A DNA stretch of 64,000 nt from NCBI GenBank assembly GCA_937925515.1, contig CALALP010000043.1:25094-89093 (forward strand). The letters are read 5' to 3'. The position numbers and the translations under genes are program-made. Below are positions 34,782 to 44,624 of this stretch, piece by piece (position 1 is the first letter of the stretch; each line of letters starts with the position of its first letter). Source of the DNA: an uncultured Lachnoanaerobaculum sp. (GTDB lineage Bacteria; Bacillota; Clostridia; Lachnospirales; Lachnospiraceae). The notes below the pieces were generated by a model, which ran no database searches, was not told where the DNA came from, and was given only the letters and a program-made list of their open reading frames with translations.

Positions 34782-36434
34782 CTAATTCATTCTCCAGCCT
34801 GCATAATATTTATTCTTAAGCCTTAAGCCCTGTTGCTTTGCAAAACCTAGTGGATAATTTTCTACACACACAAGCCTATATCCGTCGCCTTTTTCTAGCT
34901 CAACGAAATCTTCATCGTCATCGCCATATTCATCTTCGTCGTCATAATCATAATAATCTTCATCATCATATTCATCTTCGTCATCATAATAATCTTCATC
35001 ATTATAATAATCATCTTGCATATCTAAAAAATATTTATCTTCCTCAAAAAAACTATCTTCCTCGTATATATCAATAGTTTCTCCCTTTAGATACTTTATA
35101 ACTCTACTATCATTTATACTTAAATTAACAGGATTTTTCCATTGATTTAACTTTAAACTCATAGCCAATGCTTGTGATGGTTCAAATCTTTCTGATTTAG
35201 TATTTTCTCCAACAACTCTGCCAAGTAGTAAACCTGTTCTTATATATCTTATATTTTTATTTAAGATTACACCAGCCGGTAAATAATAAATATATTCATT
35301 ATTCACATGAAACCTACTATAATCCCATTTCTTTCTTATATGTCTTAGAAAGTTCTTGAAAACTTGAGGCAATGTCTTTTTATTTACTCTCCTCATATTC
35401 TCAAACCATGAGCTTTCTCTACGTCCTAACATTATTGCTCTGACAGCATAGGCTTTTCCCACCAATATAGACTTATCAGGATTATCTGCTAATACAGCAT
35501 CTAAATCTACTTTATCTGTTTTATTATGAAAGCCTAATTCACTATTTTTTATAATTCTTGCAACAAAATGCCCCTCTCCCCCTAATTTATGAGGTAGTAA
35601 TCTTACAGAACCCTTTAGTAGTTCTGAATCTGTGAATATTTCTTCCTCATTTAAATTATCAACAAAATAGTCATCATGTCTTTTTAAAAAGTCAAGCACA
35701 ACTTCCTCATCTTCTTTAACTGAATAAGTACAGGTAGAGTAGATAATAGCCCCTCCCGGTCTAAGCATTTTTGATGCCTCTTCTAATATCTTTTTTTGTA
35801 AAGGCACAAAATGTTCTGAACCTCTATTTAAATAGGCATTAAACACTGCTCTATCTTTTCTAAACATTCCCTCTCCGGAGCAAGGGGCATCTATTAAGAT
35901 TTTGTCAAAATAATCAGGATAAGCCTCTGCAAGCTTTGCAGGTTCTTCACAAGTTACAAGGCAATTTCTAACTCCTGCAAGCTCTATATTTTTAAGAAGT
36001 GCCTTAGCTCTTGAGCTACTTATATCATTACTTACAAGCACACCTTCTCCACCCATCAAAGCTGCTAATTGTGTAGTCTTTCCTCCGGGAGCTGCACATA
36101 AATCAAGCACCTTATCCCCCGGTTCTACTAAACTTAAGGCAGCTGATGCCATAGCAGACGGTTCTTGAATATAGTATAAACCTGCATAATAATATGGACT
36201 TTTAGTAAATTCCCTACTGTCATCTATATAAAAACCACCATAAGCCCAAGGAATTCTTTTGAAAGTCCTATCTAATAGATTCATAAACTTAACAGGTCTT
36301 AACTTAAGTAAGTTGACTCTTAAGCCTTGATAGGCAGTTCCCTTGAGAGTTTTTATATAATCATCATAATCTTTGCCAAGCAAGTCTTTCATTCTTTTTA
36401 CATAATCTTCTGGTAATTCTTTTTCATTAATCAT
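34782..36434 (-). CDS. rsmF: RsmF-like rRNA (cytosine-C5) methyltransferase with acidic insert
   Basis: SAM-dependent m5C methyltransferase (NOL1/NOP2/sun, RsmF/YebU type) of 550 residues. SAM motif I is LDLCAAPGGKTTQLA. The two catalytic cysteines are in DAPCSGEGMF and STCTYS. A C-terminal RsmF-type domain contains PAGVILNKNIRYIRTGLLLG. Between it and the last 36 residues lies a 44-residue run (471-514) made almost only of D, E and Y. That insert is unusual and is encoded by slippage-prone TCATCW repeats (about 34895-35025). GAGGG lies before the ATG. Confidence 0.9.
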   Translation of the reverse strand: MINEKELPEDYVKRMKDLLGKDYDDYIKTLKGTAYQGLRVNLLKLRPVKFMNLLDRTFKRIPWAYGGFYIDDSREFTKSPYYYAGLYYIQEPSAMASAALSLVEPGDKVLDLCAAPGGKTTQLAALMGGEGVLVSNDISSSRAKALLKNIELAGVRNCLVTCEEPAKLAEAYPDYFDKILIDAPCSGEGMFRKDRAVFNAYLNRGSEHFVPLQKKILEEASKMLRPGGAIIYSTCTYSVKEDEEVVLDFLKRHDDYFVDNLNEEEIFTDSELLKGSVRLLPHKLGGEGHFVARIIKNSELGFHNKTDKVDLDAVLADNPDKSILVGKAYAVRAIMLGRRESSWFENMRRVNKKTLPQVFKNFLRHIRKKWDYSRFHVNNEYIYYLPAGVILNKNIRYIRTGLLLGRVVGENTKSERFEPSQALAMSLKLNQWKNPVNLSINDSRVIKYLKGETIDIYEEDSFFEEDKYFLDMQDDYYNDEDYYDDEDEYDDEDYYDYDDEDEYGDDDEDFVELEKGDGYRLVCVENYPLGFAKQQGLRLKNKYYAGWRMN

Positions 36435-36460
36435 ATAATCCCTCTGTTATTAAAAATAGT

Positions 36461-36490
36461 AAAAAACACGCAAGCCTATGCAAGCGTGCC
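36461..36490 (-). terminator. Terminator after the coiled-coil gene
   Basis: On the minus strand GCACGCTTGC pairs with GCTTGCGTG around a 4-base loop and is followed by six T. It lies 9 bases past the stop of the 198-residue coiled-coil gene and separates it from rsmF. Confidence 0.85.
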
Positions 36491-36498
36491 TTTATTAT

Positions 36499-37095
36499 TT
36501 ACTGTAATTGAATCTCTCCCTGCTCTTGTTGCTCAGGTTCTTCTGCTTGAGTATCTGAATAGCTCTTAGACAATTCTACACGATTTTGCTCAATGGTATT
36601 TACTGTAATATTAAGAGAATTACTTAATTGATCAAATCTTGATTGTGCATCTTGCATTGAATACTGAATGTTTGATGATACACTAGCTAATAAATCATCA
36701 ATATATCTTATAGTTTGGCTTTTTAGGTTATCTGATTCATCATAGGCATCATCTACTAATCTTTGTGCATAGTTTCTTGCCTCTTCCATAAGTTTATTGG
36801 CACTTTCATGTGCTTTTTGCATTATCTCATGCTCATCTACAAGTTGCTTAGTCATCTTGCTTGCCTCTGCCATCATACTGTTTGCTTGATTTTTTGCATC
36901 AGCTATAATCGCATCTTGATTACTTATAATTTTTTGATATTGCTTGATTTCTGCAGGTACTTCTGCCCTAAGCTCCATTAATAACTCCATTATATCGTCC
37001 TTATTAACAATAAGCTTATTAGGAGAAAATGTACTTGGCTTACAGTTATTTATAAATTCTTCTATTTCACCTATAAGTTGTTCTATTCTGCTCAT
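36499..37095 (-). CDS. Coiled-coil protein, DivIVA/ATPase-subunit-like
   Basis: 198 residues, almost wholly helical, with a long coiled coil from about residue 50 to 175 rich in Ala, Glu, Gln and Asp. The block AKNQANSMMAEASKMTKQL and EEARNYAQRLVDDAYDES resembles DivIVA-like division proteins and annotated ATPase subunit E/H-like proteins of Clostridia. The tail is Glu/Gln-rich. No membrane segment. The gene is 14 bases after coaD, in the rsmD-coaD operon. A cell-envelope or division role is possible; no named function is supported. Confidence 0.75.
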   Translation of the reverse strand: MSRIEQLIGEIEEFINNCKPSTFSPNKLIVNKDDIMELLMELRAEVPAEIKQYQKIISNQDAIIADAKNQANSMMAEASKMTKQLVDEHEIMQKAHESANKLMEEARNYAQRLVDDAYDESDNLKSQTIRYIDDLLASVSSNIQYSMQDAQSRFDQLSNSLNITVNTIEQNRVELSKSYSDTQAEEPEQQEQGEIQLQ

Positions 37096-37109
37096 AATGC
37101 TCTCTCTCC

Positions 37110-37601
37110 TTAATTTTTCTTTTTCTGTTTTAATTTATTAAAAACTTCAATAGCTGTTACATCATCTACAAACTCACTTATATCTCCATTATATAATGCA
37201 ATCTCTTTTACCATGCTTGAACTTAGATATAAATACTTTAAATTAGTTGTTAAAAAAACTGTATCTATATCAGGTGCTATAACTTTGTTAGTAAGTGAAA
37301 GTTGTAGTTCATACTCAAAGTCTGTAACAGCTCTTAAGCCTCTGACTATAATATTTGAATTAACTTTATGAACAAAGTCTATCAATAAACCATTAAAAGC
37401 CTCTATCTCAACATTTTCAATACCCTTTGTAACTCTCTGAATCATTTTAACACGTTCATCAGCTGTAAACAAGGCAGTTTTTGAACTGTTATTTAAAACT
37501 CCTATAACTAATTTATCAAACATTTTTGAAGAACGCTTTATTATGTCTAAATGACCATTTGTTATAGGGTCAAAACTCCCCGGATATACTGCTACTCTCA
37601 T
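37110..37601 (-). CDS. coaD: Phosphopantetheine adenylyltransferase
   Basis: Fourth-step enzyme of CoA synthesis that adenylates 4'-phosphopantetheine. It has 163 residues, the normal length. AVYPGSFDPITNGHLDII carries the T/HxGH nucleotide motif; RGLRAVTDFEYEL and the ISSSMVKEI-like YLSSSMVKEI also fit. It overlaps the rsmD end by 32 bases, a common Firmicute pairing. AGGAG lies before the ATG. Confidence 0.95.
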   Translation of the reverse strand: MRVAVYPGSFDPITNGHLDIIKRSSKMFDKLVIGVLNNSSKTALFTADERVKMIQRVTKGIENVEIEAFNGLLIDFVHKVNSNIIVRGLRAVTDFEYELQLSLTNKVIAPDIDTVFLTTNLKYLYLSSSMVKEIALYNGDISEFVDDVTAIEVFNKLKQKKKN

Positions 37602-38157
37602 TTCTTCTCCTAATAAAAATATGTTTATTATTTTTGTATTCCTTTATTCTAAATATATACCAATAAAGGCTATCTATCTCCTCCAAACTAGTATTTTTTG
37701 ACATCTCAATTATTATAAGTGTTTCCTCTGAAATAAGTCTTGAAGTTTTTAAAAAATTAAGTGTAAAAAATTCAAAACCTTTTTGATATGGTGGGTCAAT
37801 AAATATTATATCAAAAGCCTTTTTTCTATTTCTTTCAAGCCTTGAAAGAGCAAAATTGAAATCCTCACACAATACACTTGAATTATCTTCAAAATGAGTG
37901 ATTTTAAGATTTTCCTTGATAATGCTTACTGCTTTCGGATTTTTCTCAACAAATACAGCCTCTTTTGCTCCCCTACTCAATGCCTCAATTCCTATCCCAC
38001 CACTACCTGCAAATAAATCTAAAAAAGAAGTATCATAGATTACAGGCATTAGAATATTAAATAAGGTTTCTTTTATCTTATCCGAGGTAGGTCTTGTTTC
38101 AAAGCCCTCTAACACTTTTAATTTGGCTCTTCTTGCACTTCCTGCTATTACTCTCAT
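37570..38157 (-). CDS. rsmD: 16S rRNA (guanine966-N2)-methyltransferase
   Basis: SAM-dependent methyltransferase of 195 residues. It opens RVIAGSARRAKL and has the SAM loop FLDLFAGSGGIGIEAL and the catalytic IFIDPPY. These are the classical RsmD signatures. The gene overlaps coaD. The ribosome site is modest (TTGGTAAA). Confidence 0.93.
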   Translation of the reverse strand: MRVIAGSARRAKLKVLEGFETRPTSDKIKETLFNILMPVIYDTSFLDLFAGSGGIGIEALSRGAKEAVFVEKNPKAVSIIKENLKITHFEDNSSVLCEDFNFALSRLERNRKKAFDIIFIDPPYQKGFEFFTLNFLKTSRLISEETLIIIEMSKNTSLEEIDSLYWYIFRIKEYKNNKHIFIRRRNESSSISGEF

Positions 38158-38197
38158 ACTTTTACCAAAAGAATAAAATCTTTACCTTTCTATAATT

Positions 38198-40258
38198 TTA
38201 AGAACTAGGCGTCATTTGGGCAGCAGTTTCTGTACTTTCTGCTTGTGTTTCTGCCAAAGTTTCAGCACTACTTTCCTTAGTTGCCCCCGGAGTACCGTCA
38301 GGTGCTACTGTTTCTACTACAGTAGTTTCAGGCTGTGGGCCGGCAGTTTCTTGTGGGATAGCTGCAGTCGGTTTTTCTGCACGCCCACCACCAAAATGAC
38401 ATAGCACAGGATAACCTGCTGAAAGATTATCAAAAAATACCTTTGCAACAGCAGGAGGCAAGTTTATACAGCCATGTGAGCCGCCTGTTCTATAAATATT
38501 ACCACCAAAAACACCTCTCCAAGGTGCATCATGAAAACCAATACCTCTATTAAATGGCATCCAATATTGTACAGGGGTCGCATAACCCTCTCCCTTAAGG
38601 GTTGCATTTCTTTGCTTATATGAAAGTGCATAAACTCCGGCAGGAGTTGCCCAACCTCTCGATACATTTCCTGAAACAAAATCAGTTGAAATTACAAGAT
38701 TTCCATTTTTATAAAGATAAGCTTTTTGTGCGGCAAGATTTACCTCTACATAAGAATCTCCATAATCATACTCGCCCAAAGACGCAGCTCTTTTTGAAAA
38801 CTCAGGGTCTCTTTGAGTTGTACTTCCTGCCATAATCAGCTCTTTAATTTTACCATATTCTTTGTTTTGGTCAACTTTCCAACCGTAACTTCCACCCTCT
38901 ATAGTTACAATTCCACCACCTGTGGCTTTAAGTTTTTTAGGCTTATATGCAGTATCATATTTTTCTGCAATAGTATTTTTTACATATTCTTTTATTTTAT
39001 CATCTTCAAGTACAACATTTCCGTCATCTGCTATCTTAAGCCAACCACTTATTGTACTTCCGTCGAGAGTCATGCCCTTTGAATATTTTATATTTGCAGC
39101 AACATACTTATTAAGTGTATCTGTCCTATTTTTCAAATCTTCATTATTTGAATATATATTAGGTTTTGCATAAAGGTCTGTATCAGGAGTATCAAGGTTA
39201 ATTTCATTTTTTAAGGTCAACATAGAGTCTTTTATAAATGCCTTTGTCTTGTCTATATCAACAGTATTTCCTTGAATCTCAGGGATTATCTTATACCCAT
39301 CCTCTTTACTATATTCAGATATTTTAGCATCTTCAGGTGCAGTGAATTTCTCGCTATTTAGTGCATCTAATGTCATAACTTGTGATTCAAATTTATCTTC
39401 ATCAAGTTCAGCTGCTGTATTTACAGAGTATTCAGTATTTTCCTTTGTATGCTCATACCAACTTAAAATCTTTTGATTTTTTAATATATCCTCAATAGAG
39501 CTATCTGCAACATAATGAAGTCCTACATCTGCTCCCTTAAAGATTTCGTCTTTATTATCTCTCGATTTTATATTAATGCTGTACTTGCTGATTTCATCTC
39601 TAATTATTTCTTCTATCTCTTCAGGTGTCTTATAACCTGCGTCAATATCATTTATATAAGTATTAGGGAAAAACTTTTTTCTAAATGTCTGTGCTTTAAT
39701 AACATAAGCTATACCAAGTATTCCAACACAAGCAACAAGTGTTCCGGAAACCACTTTTAAAACAAAAAACTTTTTATGCTTTTTCTTCCCCTTTACTTCT
39801 TCATTAGCAGTTTCTTGACTTTCTAAATTTTCTGTATTCAAATTTTCAATGTCTAAGTTTTCAACTTCTGAATTTTCACTATCTAAATTTTCTATATCTA
39901 TATCTAAGTTTTCTATATTTGAATCTAAATTTTCGATATCTAAATTCTCGGTATCTAAATTTTCAATGTCTAAATTCTCTACATCTGATTTTTCTTCATC
40001 TAAATCTTCGACATCTAAATTTTTTATATCTAAATCTTTTACATCTTCATCAAAATGAAACTCATCTATATCTTCTATGTCCTCAAATGGAGAATCACTT
40101 ATATCGAGAGAATTTTCTAAGTCCTCATAACTTTCAGTTATAGTTATACTTGATTCTTTTTTATCTTTATTCAAAATTTCTTTATTATCATTTTTATCTA
40201 TTTGATTTTGCTCTAAATTTTCAAGATTGTTTAGGTTTTTGTTAGATTTTTTCTTCAT
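38198..40258 (-). CDS. L,D-transpeptidase with repetitive cytoplasmic N-terminus
   Basis: 686-residue type II membrane protein. Residues 74-148 are a run of five-residue units of the N-L-D-x-E kind on the cytoplasmic side. A basic stretch and one membrane segment (about 164-188) follow. Outside lie PG-binding-4-like domains (about 195-465) and a YkuD catalytic domain (about 500-620), with GGSHGCINLP giving nucleophile Cys597 and a histidine in GIGFHDAPW. The tail is Thr/Glu/Ala-rich. YkuD enzymes make 3-3 cross-links or attach proteins in peptidoglycan. The gene sits between recG and rsmD. Confidence 0.9.
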   Translation of the reverse strand: MKKKSNKNLNNLENLEQNQIDKNDNKEILNKDKKESSITITESYEDLENSLDISDSPFEDIEDIDEFHFDEDVKDLDIKNLDVEDLDEEKSDVENLDIENLDTENLDIENLDSNIENLDIDIENLDSENSEVENLDIENLNTENLESQETANEEVKGKKKHKKFFVLKVVSGTLVACVGILGIAYVIKAQTFRKKFFPNTYINDIDAGYKTPEEIEEIIRDEISKYSINIKSRDNKDEIFKGADVGLHYVADSSIEDILKNQKILSWYEHTKENTEYSVNTAAELDEDKFESQVMTLDALNSEKFTAPEDAKISEYSKEDGYKIIPEIQGNTVDIDKTKAFIKDSMLTLKNEINLDTPDTDLYAKPNIYSNNEDLKNRTDTLNKYVAANIKYSKGMTLDGSTISGWLKIADDGNVVLEDDKIKEYVKNTIAEKYDTAYKPKKLKATGGGIVTIEGGSYGWKVDQNKEYGKIKELIMAGSTTQRDPEFSKRAASLGEYDYGDSYVEVNLAAQKAYLYKNGNLVISTDFVSGNVSRGWATPAGVYALSYKQRNATLKGEGYATPVQYWMPFNRGIGFHDAPWRGVFGGNIYRTGGSHGCINLPPAVAKVFFDNLSAGYPVLCHFGGGRAEKPTAAIPQETAGPQPETTVVETVAPDGTPGATKESSAETLAETQAESTETAAQMTPSS

Positions 40259-40369
40259 TTTTTTATTCCAATTTCTATATCTAATTTTTAGTTCTAATAT
40301 CTACTTGTTACAATCCTTTATTCTAACATTATTTTGTGTTTATATTTTGTTCTTTATCTCTACAAATAT

Positions 40370-42421
40370 TTAAAGGCTTAATTTATCTAAACGCTCAGAT
40401 TGATATTCGTCAAGTTTTTTACTGATTTTTTCAGATGAAAATGCGTCTATTTCAGCATTTTCCAATAAATCAACAGCCTCTTTTGCCTGCTTTAATACAT
40501 CAAAATCTCTAAAAATATCAGCAATTTCAAATGCTAAATCTCCACTTTGAGCCATTCCAAAAATTTCTCCCGGACCTCTTAGCCTTAAATCTTCAGAGGC
40601 AATAAAAAAGCCGTCATTTGAATTTCCTACTACCTCAAGTCTTTGTTTTGCAGATTTTGAATTAGAAGTTTTTACAAAAATACAATAGCTTTGTAAGCTA
40701 CTTCTTCCCACACGCCCTCTAAGCTGATGCAAAGTTGCAAGCCCAAATCTTTCTGCATTTTCAATCATCATTACAGTAGCATTTGCAACATCTACTCCAA
40801 CCTCTACAACTGTTGTAGAAACTAAAATCTGTATTTTGCCCTCTGCAAACTCATTCATTATCTTATCTTTTTCACTTGGCAACATTTTCCCATGTAAAAA
40901 TTTTATACTAATGCTGTTAGCAAAGTATTTTTTTAAGACTTCCGTATAATCTATTACATTTTCAGCATCAATACTTTCACTTTCTTCAACCATGGGACAT
41001 ATTACATAAGCTTGATGTCCTTTTTCTATTTGTTTTTTAATGTGAAGATAAGCCTTTTCTCTATCTTTTTTCTCAATGACTGCATTTTTTATAGGTAATC
41101 TTCCAACAGGTTTTGTAACTATATTACTTATATCAAGGTCTGCATACAAAATAACTGCTAATGTTCTAGGAATTGGAGTAGCACTCATTACTAATGTATG
41201 TACTTCAAAACCTTTTTTTGCAAAATCTTGTCTTTGCCTTACGCCAAATCTATGTTGTTCATCTGTTATAACTAGGGCTAAATTGTCAAACTCTACTGAC
41301 TCCATAATCAAAGCATGTGTCCCTATTAAGATATCAATGTCATGATTTCTTATTTGTTCGTAAACTTTTAGATGTTCTTTCTTGGTCATAGAACCTGTTA
41401 AAAGTGCTATTTTCGGTGGTTTACTTAACTTTTCTATTAATTTTGACATGCTTTTAAAATGTTGCATGGCTAAAACTTCAGTCGGCACCATAATACTTGC
41501 TTGATAGCCTGAATATGTGCATGCAAGTAGAGCTATCAAAGCTATAACCGTCTTTCCTGAACCAACATCTCCTTGCAAAAGCCTATTCATAACTTTTCCG
41601 GATTTAAAATCATTAAAAATATCATTTACTGCGTCTTTTTGCGAATCCGTAAGTTCAAAAGGGAGTACACTGCAAAACTCGCTATAAACCTCTTCTAAAT
41701 TTTTTAAGTGAAAATGTGATTGTTTTAAAGTTCTATCCTTATTTAACTTTTTTATAGCTAGCAAAAATAAAAAAAACTCATCAAACACAAGTCTTTTTCT
41801 TGCACTTATAGCCACATTCATGTCTTTTGGAAAATGTATCCTGCTATAAGTATTTTCCAAATCAATAAGGCTAAATTTTTTCTTTATAAAATCAGGAAGA
41901 TATTCAGAACAAACATTTTCTTTAAGTAAACCCTTTAATAACTTTATTAAAAAATTATTAGTAATGCCCTTTGTAAGTAGGTAAATAGGCATTAAAGTTT
42001 TTTCAATTTCTTTGTATGCCTCTATCTCATAAACTTCAGGGTGTGATAGTTCATAAGTACTACCTTTTTTAATGATTTTCCCTATAAACACATATTTTTT
42101 AAAGGGTTTTATGGAATGAGTAAGAAATTTACTATTGTACCAAATAACTTTTAAATTATTTACTTCATCACTTAAAACAGTAGTAGTAATATTATATCTT
42201 CCAACTAGCTTTGTTACAAGTGGCTTTATAGGCATGGCAATGATTGTTTTTATCTCAGATATTTCAGTGCATATATTTTCTAAATTTGTAGGAGTTTTGT
42301 ATTCCTTATATCTTTTTGGATAATATTTAATCAAATCCCATACCGTATAAATATCTAGTTTTCCAAGAAGTTTTGAATATTTTTCTCCAACACCTTTTAC
42401 ATCTGTAATCATTTTTGCCAT
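40370..42421 (-). CDS. recG: ATP-dependent DNA helicase RecG
   Basis: Branch-migrating helicase that remodels stalled forks and Holliday junctions. It has about 683 residues. The N-terminal wedge domain is followed by helicase motifs: LLQGDVGSGKTVIA (Walker A), TDEQHRFGVRQR, MSATPIPRTLA and QLRGRVGRSSLQSYC (motif VI). An ATG at 42421 lies behind AAGGTG; a GTG three codons earlier is possible. It follows fakA by 20 bases, a conserved Firmicute order with yloU. Confidence 0.95.
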   Translation of the reverse strand: MAKMITDVKGVGEKYSKLLGKLDIYTVWDLIKYYPKRYKEYKTPTNLENICTEISEIKTIIAMPIKPLVTKLVGRYNITTTVLSDEVNNLKVIWYNSKFLTHSIKPFKKYVFIGKIIKKGSTYELSHPEVYEIEAYKEIEKTLMPIYLLTKGITNNFLIKLLKGLLKENVCSEYLPDFIKKKFSLIDLENTYSRIHFPKDMNVAISARKRLVFDEFFLFLLAIKKLNKDRTLKQSHFHLKNLEEVYSEFCSVLPFELTDSQKDAVNDIFNDFKSGKVMNRLLQGDVGSGKTVIALIALLACTYSGYQASIMVPTEVLAMQHFKSMSKLIEKLSKPPKIALLTGSMTKKEHLKVYEQIRNHDIDILIGTHALIMESVEFDNLALVITDEQHRFGVRQRQDFAKKGFEVHTLVMSATPIPRTLAVILYADLDISNIVTKPVGRLPIKNAVIEKKDREKAYLHIKKQIEKGHQAYVICPMVEESESIDAENVIDYTEVLKKYFANSISIKFLHGKMLPSEKDKIMNEFAEGKIQILVSTTVVEVGVDVANATVMMIENAERFGLATLHQLRGRVGRSSLQSYCIFVKTSNSKSAKQRLEVVGNSNDGFFIASEDLRLRGPGEIFGMAQSGDLAFEIADIFRDFDVLKQAKEAVDLLENAEIDAFSSEKISKKLDEYQSERLDKLSL

Positions 42422-42441
42422 GCCTATCACCTTATTAAAAC

Positions 42442-44130
42442 TTATTCTACGCTTATCATATAATAATAAACCGGTTGACCTCCATTTGTAAGTTCAACTT
42501 CAACATCAGGATATTCCTTTGCTAGTTTTTCCTGCAATGCCACTGCCACTTTTTCATCTATATCTTTTCCATAGTAAATACTTATAAGTTCAGAATCTTC
42601 ATCTATAAGTTTTTCAAATGCTGAAAATGTAGTTACATTTAAGTCATTTCCAACACTTAACATTCCTTTATCGCCTAAGACCATGACATCATTTTCATGA
42701 ATCTCAAAGCCGTCTATATTGGTATTTCTAATTGCATAGGTTACTTGAGCAGTTTTTACATGTTTTATGCTCTCAACCATAACTTCAAGATTTTCCTCTG
42801 CATTTCTATCAGGCATAAAGGCTATAACTGCTGCAATTCCTTGTGGAATCGTTTTACTAGGTACTACAATAATCTTCTTATTTTTTGTAAGTTTTGCTGC
42901 TTGATTTGCTGCAAGAATAATATTCTTATTATTTGGTAGAACATAAATAGTAGATGCATTTACCTTTTCAATAGCCTCAAGTATATCTTCTGTACTTGGG
43001 TTCATAGTTTGACCACCCTCAATTAGATAGTCAACGCCGATTCCTGTAAATGTTTCACTCATTCCCTTGCCAACAGATACTGAAATAAATCCATATTCCT
43101 TTTCAGGTTCTTTCTTTGTTTGAGCATTTGTTTGAATAGCATTTTCTCTAGTTATCTTGCCTGAGTTTTTTGAAAGAAGTTCGCTATTTTGTAAACGCAT
43201 ATTGTCAACTTTAATTCTTGTCAATGCTCCGTAAGTAAGTCCTCTTTGCATTGCAAGTCCGGGGTCATTTGTATGAACATGGATTTTTATAACTTCATCA
43301 TCAGAAACACATACAATAGAATCTCCTATTGAGGCTAGATATTCTTTGAACTTGGTTTCCTCGTCCTCACTAAATTCCTTATCAAGCATTACTATAAATT
43401 CAGTACAATATCCAAACTTAATATTAGCTGTTTCAATATGTTCTATATCTACAAAGTCTAGTTGTTTTGCTGTAAGTTTCGGCTTTTCTATATGAATATC
43501 AGTAGGAACTTCTTTTCCAATGAGTGCATCATAAGCTCCCTTTATAATTTCCATTAGACCCTGACCACCTGAGTCTACAACTCCTGCTTGTTTAAGTACA
43601 GGAAGAAGTTCAGGAGTTCTTGCTAATACTTCCTCTCCCTCTTTTACAATCTCTTCTGTCATATATATTATATCTTTGGTATTTTCAGCAAGTTCAACTG
43701 CCTTATCACTCATACCTTTTGCAACTGTAAGTATTGTACCCTCTTTAGGTTTCATAACTGCTTTATAGGCAGTTTCAGTTGCTCTTACAAATGCTTTAGC
43801 TAGAAGTTTTGCATCTATACTTTCGCTGTCTTGTATTGCTTTTGTAAAGCCTCTTAAGAGCTGAGAAAGTATAACTCCGGAGTTACCTCTTGCACCTTTT
43901 AGAGAACCTGAAGATATGGCTTTGCAAAGGCTATGCATGTTAATTTCATCTATTGCAAGAACTTCATTTGCAGCAGACATAATAGTCATAGTCATGTTTG
44001 TTCCTGTATCTCCGTCAGGAACAGGAAATACATTTAGTTCATTTATCCACTCTTTTTTTTGTTCAAGCCTTTTAACCCCTGCTAAAAATATTTTCTTTAA
44101 CAGAGTTGCATCTATAGTAAATAATTCCAC
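42442..44130 (-). CDS. fakA: Fatty acid kinase subunit FakA (YloV/DAK2)
   Basis: 562-residue kinase that, with a FakB fatty-acid carrier, phosphorylates exogenous fatty acids. The N-terminal DhaL/DAK2 ATP domain shows VPDGDTGTNMTMT and GARGNSGVILSQ; the middle and C-terminal DegV-like region shows GYCTEFIV and VYYGKD-type strands (here ISIYYGKDID). The start is GTG, 12 bases after AAGGAGG; a stop two codons upstream excludes other starts. It follows yloU by 15 bases. No fakB gene is in the window. Confidence 0.93.
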   Translation of the reverse strand: MELFTIDATLLKKIFLAGVKRLEQKKEWINELNVFPVPDGDTGTNMTMTIMSAANEVLAIDEINMHSLCKAISSGSLKGARGNSGVILSQLLRGFTKAIQDSESIDAKLLAKAFVRATETAYKAVMKPKEGTILTVAKGMSDKAVELAENTKDIIYMTEEIVKEGEEVLARTPELLPVLKQAGVVDSGGQGLMEIIKGAYDALIGKEVPTDIHIEKPKLTAKQLDFVDIEHIETANIKFGYCTEFIVMLDKEFSEDEETKFKEYLASIGDSIVCVSDDEVIKIHVHTNDPGLAMQRGLTYGALTRIKVDNMRLQNSELLSKNSGKITRENAIQTNAQTKKEPEKEYGFISVSVGKGMSETFTGIGVDYLIEGGQTMNPSTEDILEAIEKVNASTIYVLPNNKNIILAANQAAKLTKNKKIIVVPSKTIPQGIAAVIAFMPDRNAEENLEVMVESIKHVKTAQVTYAIRNTNIDGFEIHENDVMVLGDKGMLSVGNDLNVTTFSAFEKLIDEDSELISIYYGKDIDEKVAVALQEKLAKEYPDVEVELTNGGQPVYYYMISVE

Positions 44131-44145
44131 GAATCAATGTCCTCC

Positions 44146-44508
44146 TTAGTCTATTACTCGTACGCCTTCAACGAATATTCTTATTTTTTTTACCGGAAAT
44201 CCTGTAAATTCCTCAACTTTATATTTAACAGTGTCTATGAGGTTATCTGAAACTGCTGTTATACTAACTCCATAAGCTACTATAACATGGAAATTTATAA
44301 TTAATTTATTATCTTTATCAACCTTTACACTAATACCTCTTGTAAGGCTTTCTCTTTTAAGTAACTTGACAATTCCGTCAGTCATGCTGATTGCTGCCAT
44401 ACCAACTATACCAAAACACTCTACTGCCTGTAAACCGGCAAATCGTGCAATTACATCAGGCTTTATTTTAACTTCGCCAAGTTCTGTATTTATCTTTCCT
44501 TTACTCAT
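44146..44508 (-). CDS. yloU: Asp23/Gls24 envelope stress protein YloU
   Basis: 120 residues from the chosen start. Asp23/Gls24 family protein, with GEVKIKPDVIARFAGLQAVECFGIVGMA and GISVKVDKDNKLIINFHVIVAYG as signatures. Family members lie under the membrane and affect envelope stress and fatty-acid handling. The ATG at 44508 follows GGAGAG. The frame is open 19 codons upstream without a better site. It precedes fakA in the usual order. Confidence 0.92.
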   Translation of the reverse strand: MSKGKINTELGEVKIKPDVIARFAGLQAVECFGIVGMAAISMTDGIVKLLKRESLTRGISVKVDKDNKLIINFHVIVAYGVSITAVSDNLIDTVKYKVEEFTGFPVKKIRIFVEGVRVID

Positions 44509-44624
44509 ATTCTCTCCATTCCAAAGTTGCACAAAAAGCAACCCTTGTTTTTGTGGTAGGTTCATTATATAACATTTTACTCTAAACGTCCATGTAAACT
44601 ACATAAATCAATGTATGTGTTTTA

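Noticed and set aside
34838..35077. His/Leu-rich plus-strand frame
   Set aside because: It is the complement of the acidic repeat tract in rsmF and has no ribosome site.
39815..40143. Possible CRISPR-like or tandem repeat array, and Ser/Phe-rich plus-strand frames
   Set aside because: Units are 15-base coding repeats of the L,D-transpeptidase without spacers; the plus-strand frames are shadows of that gene.
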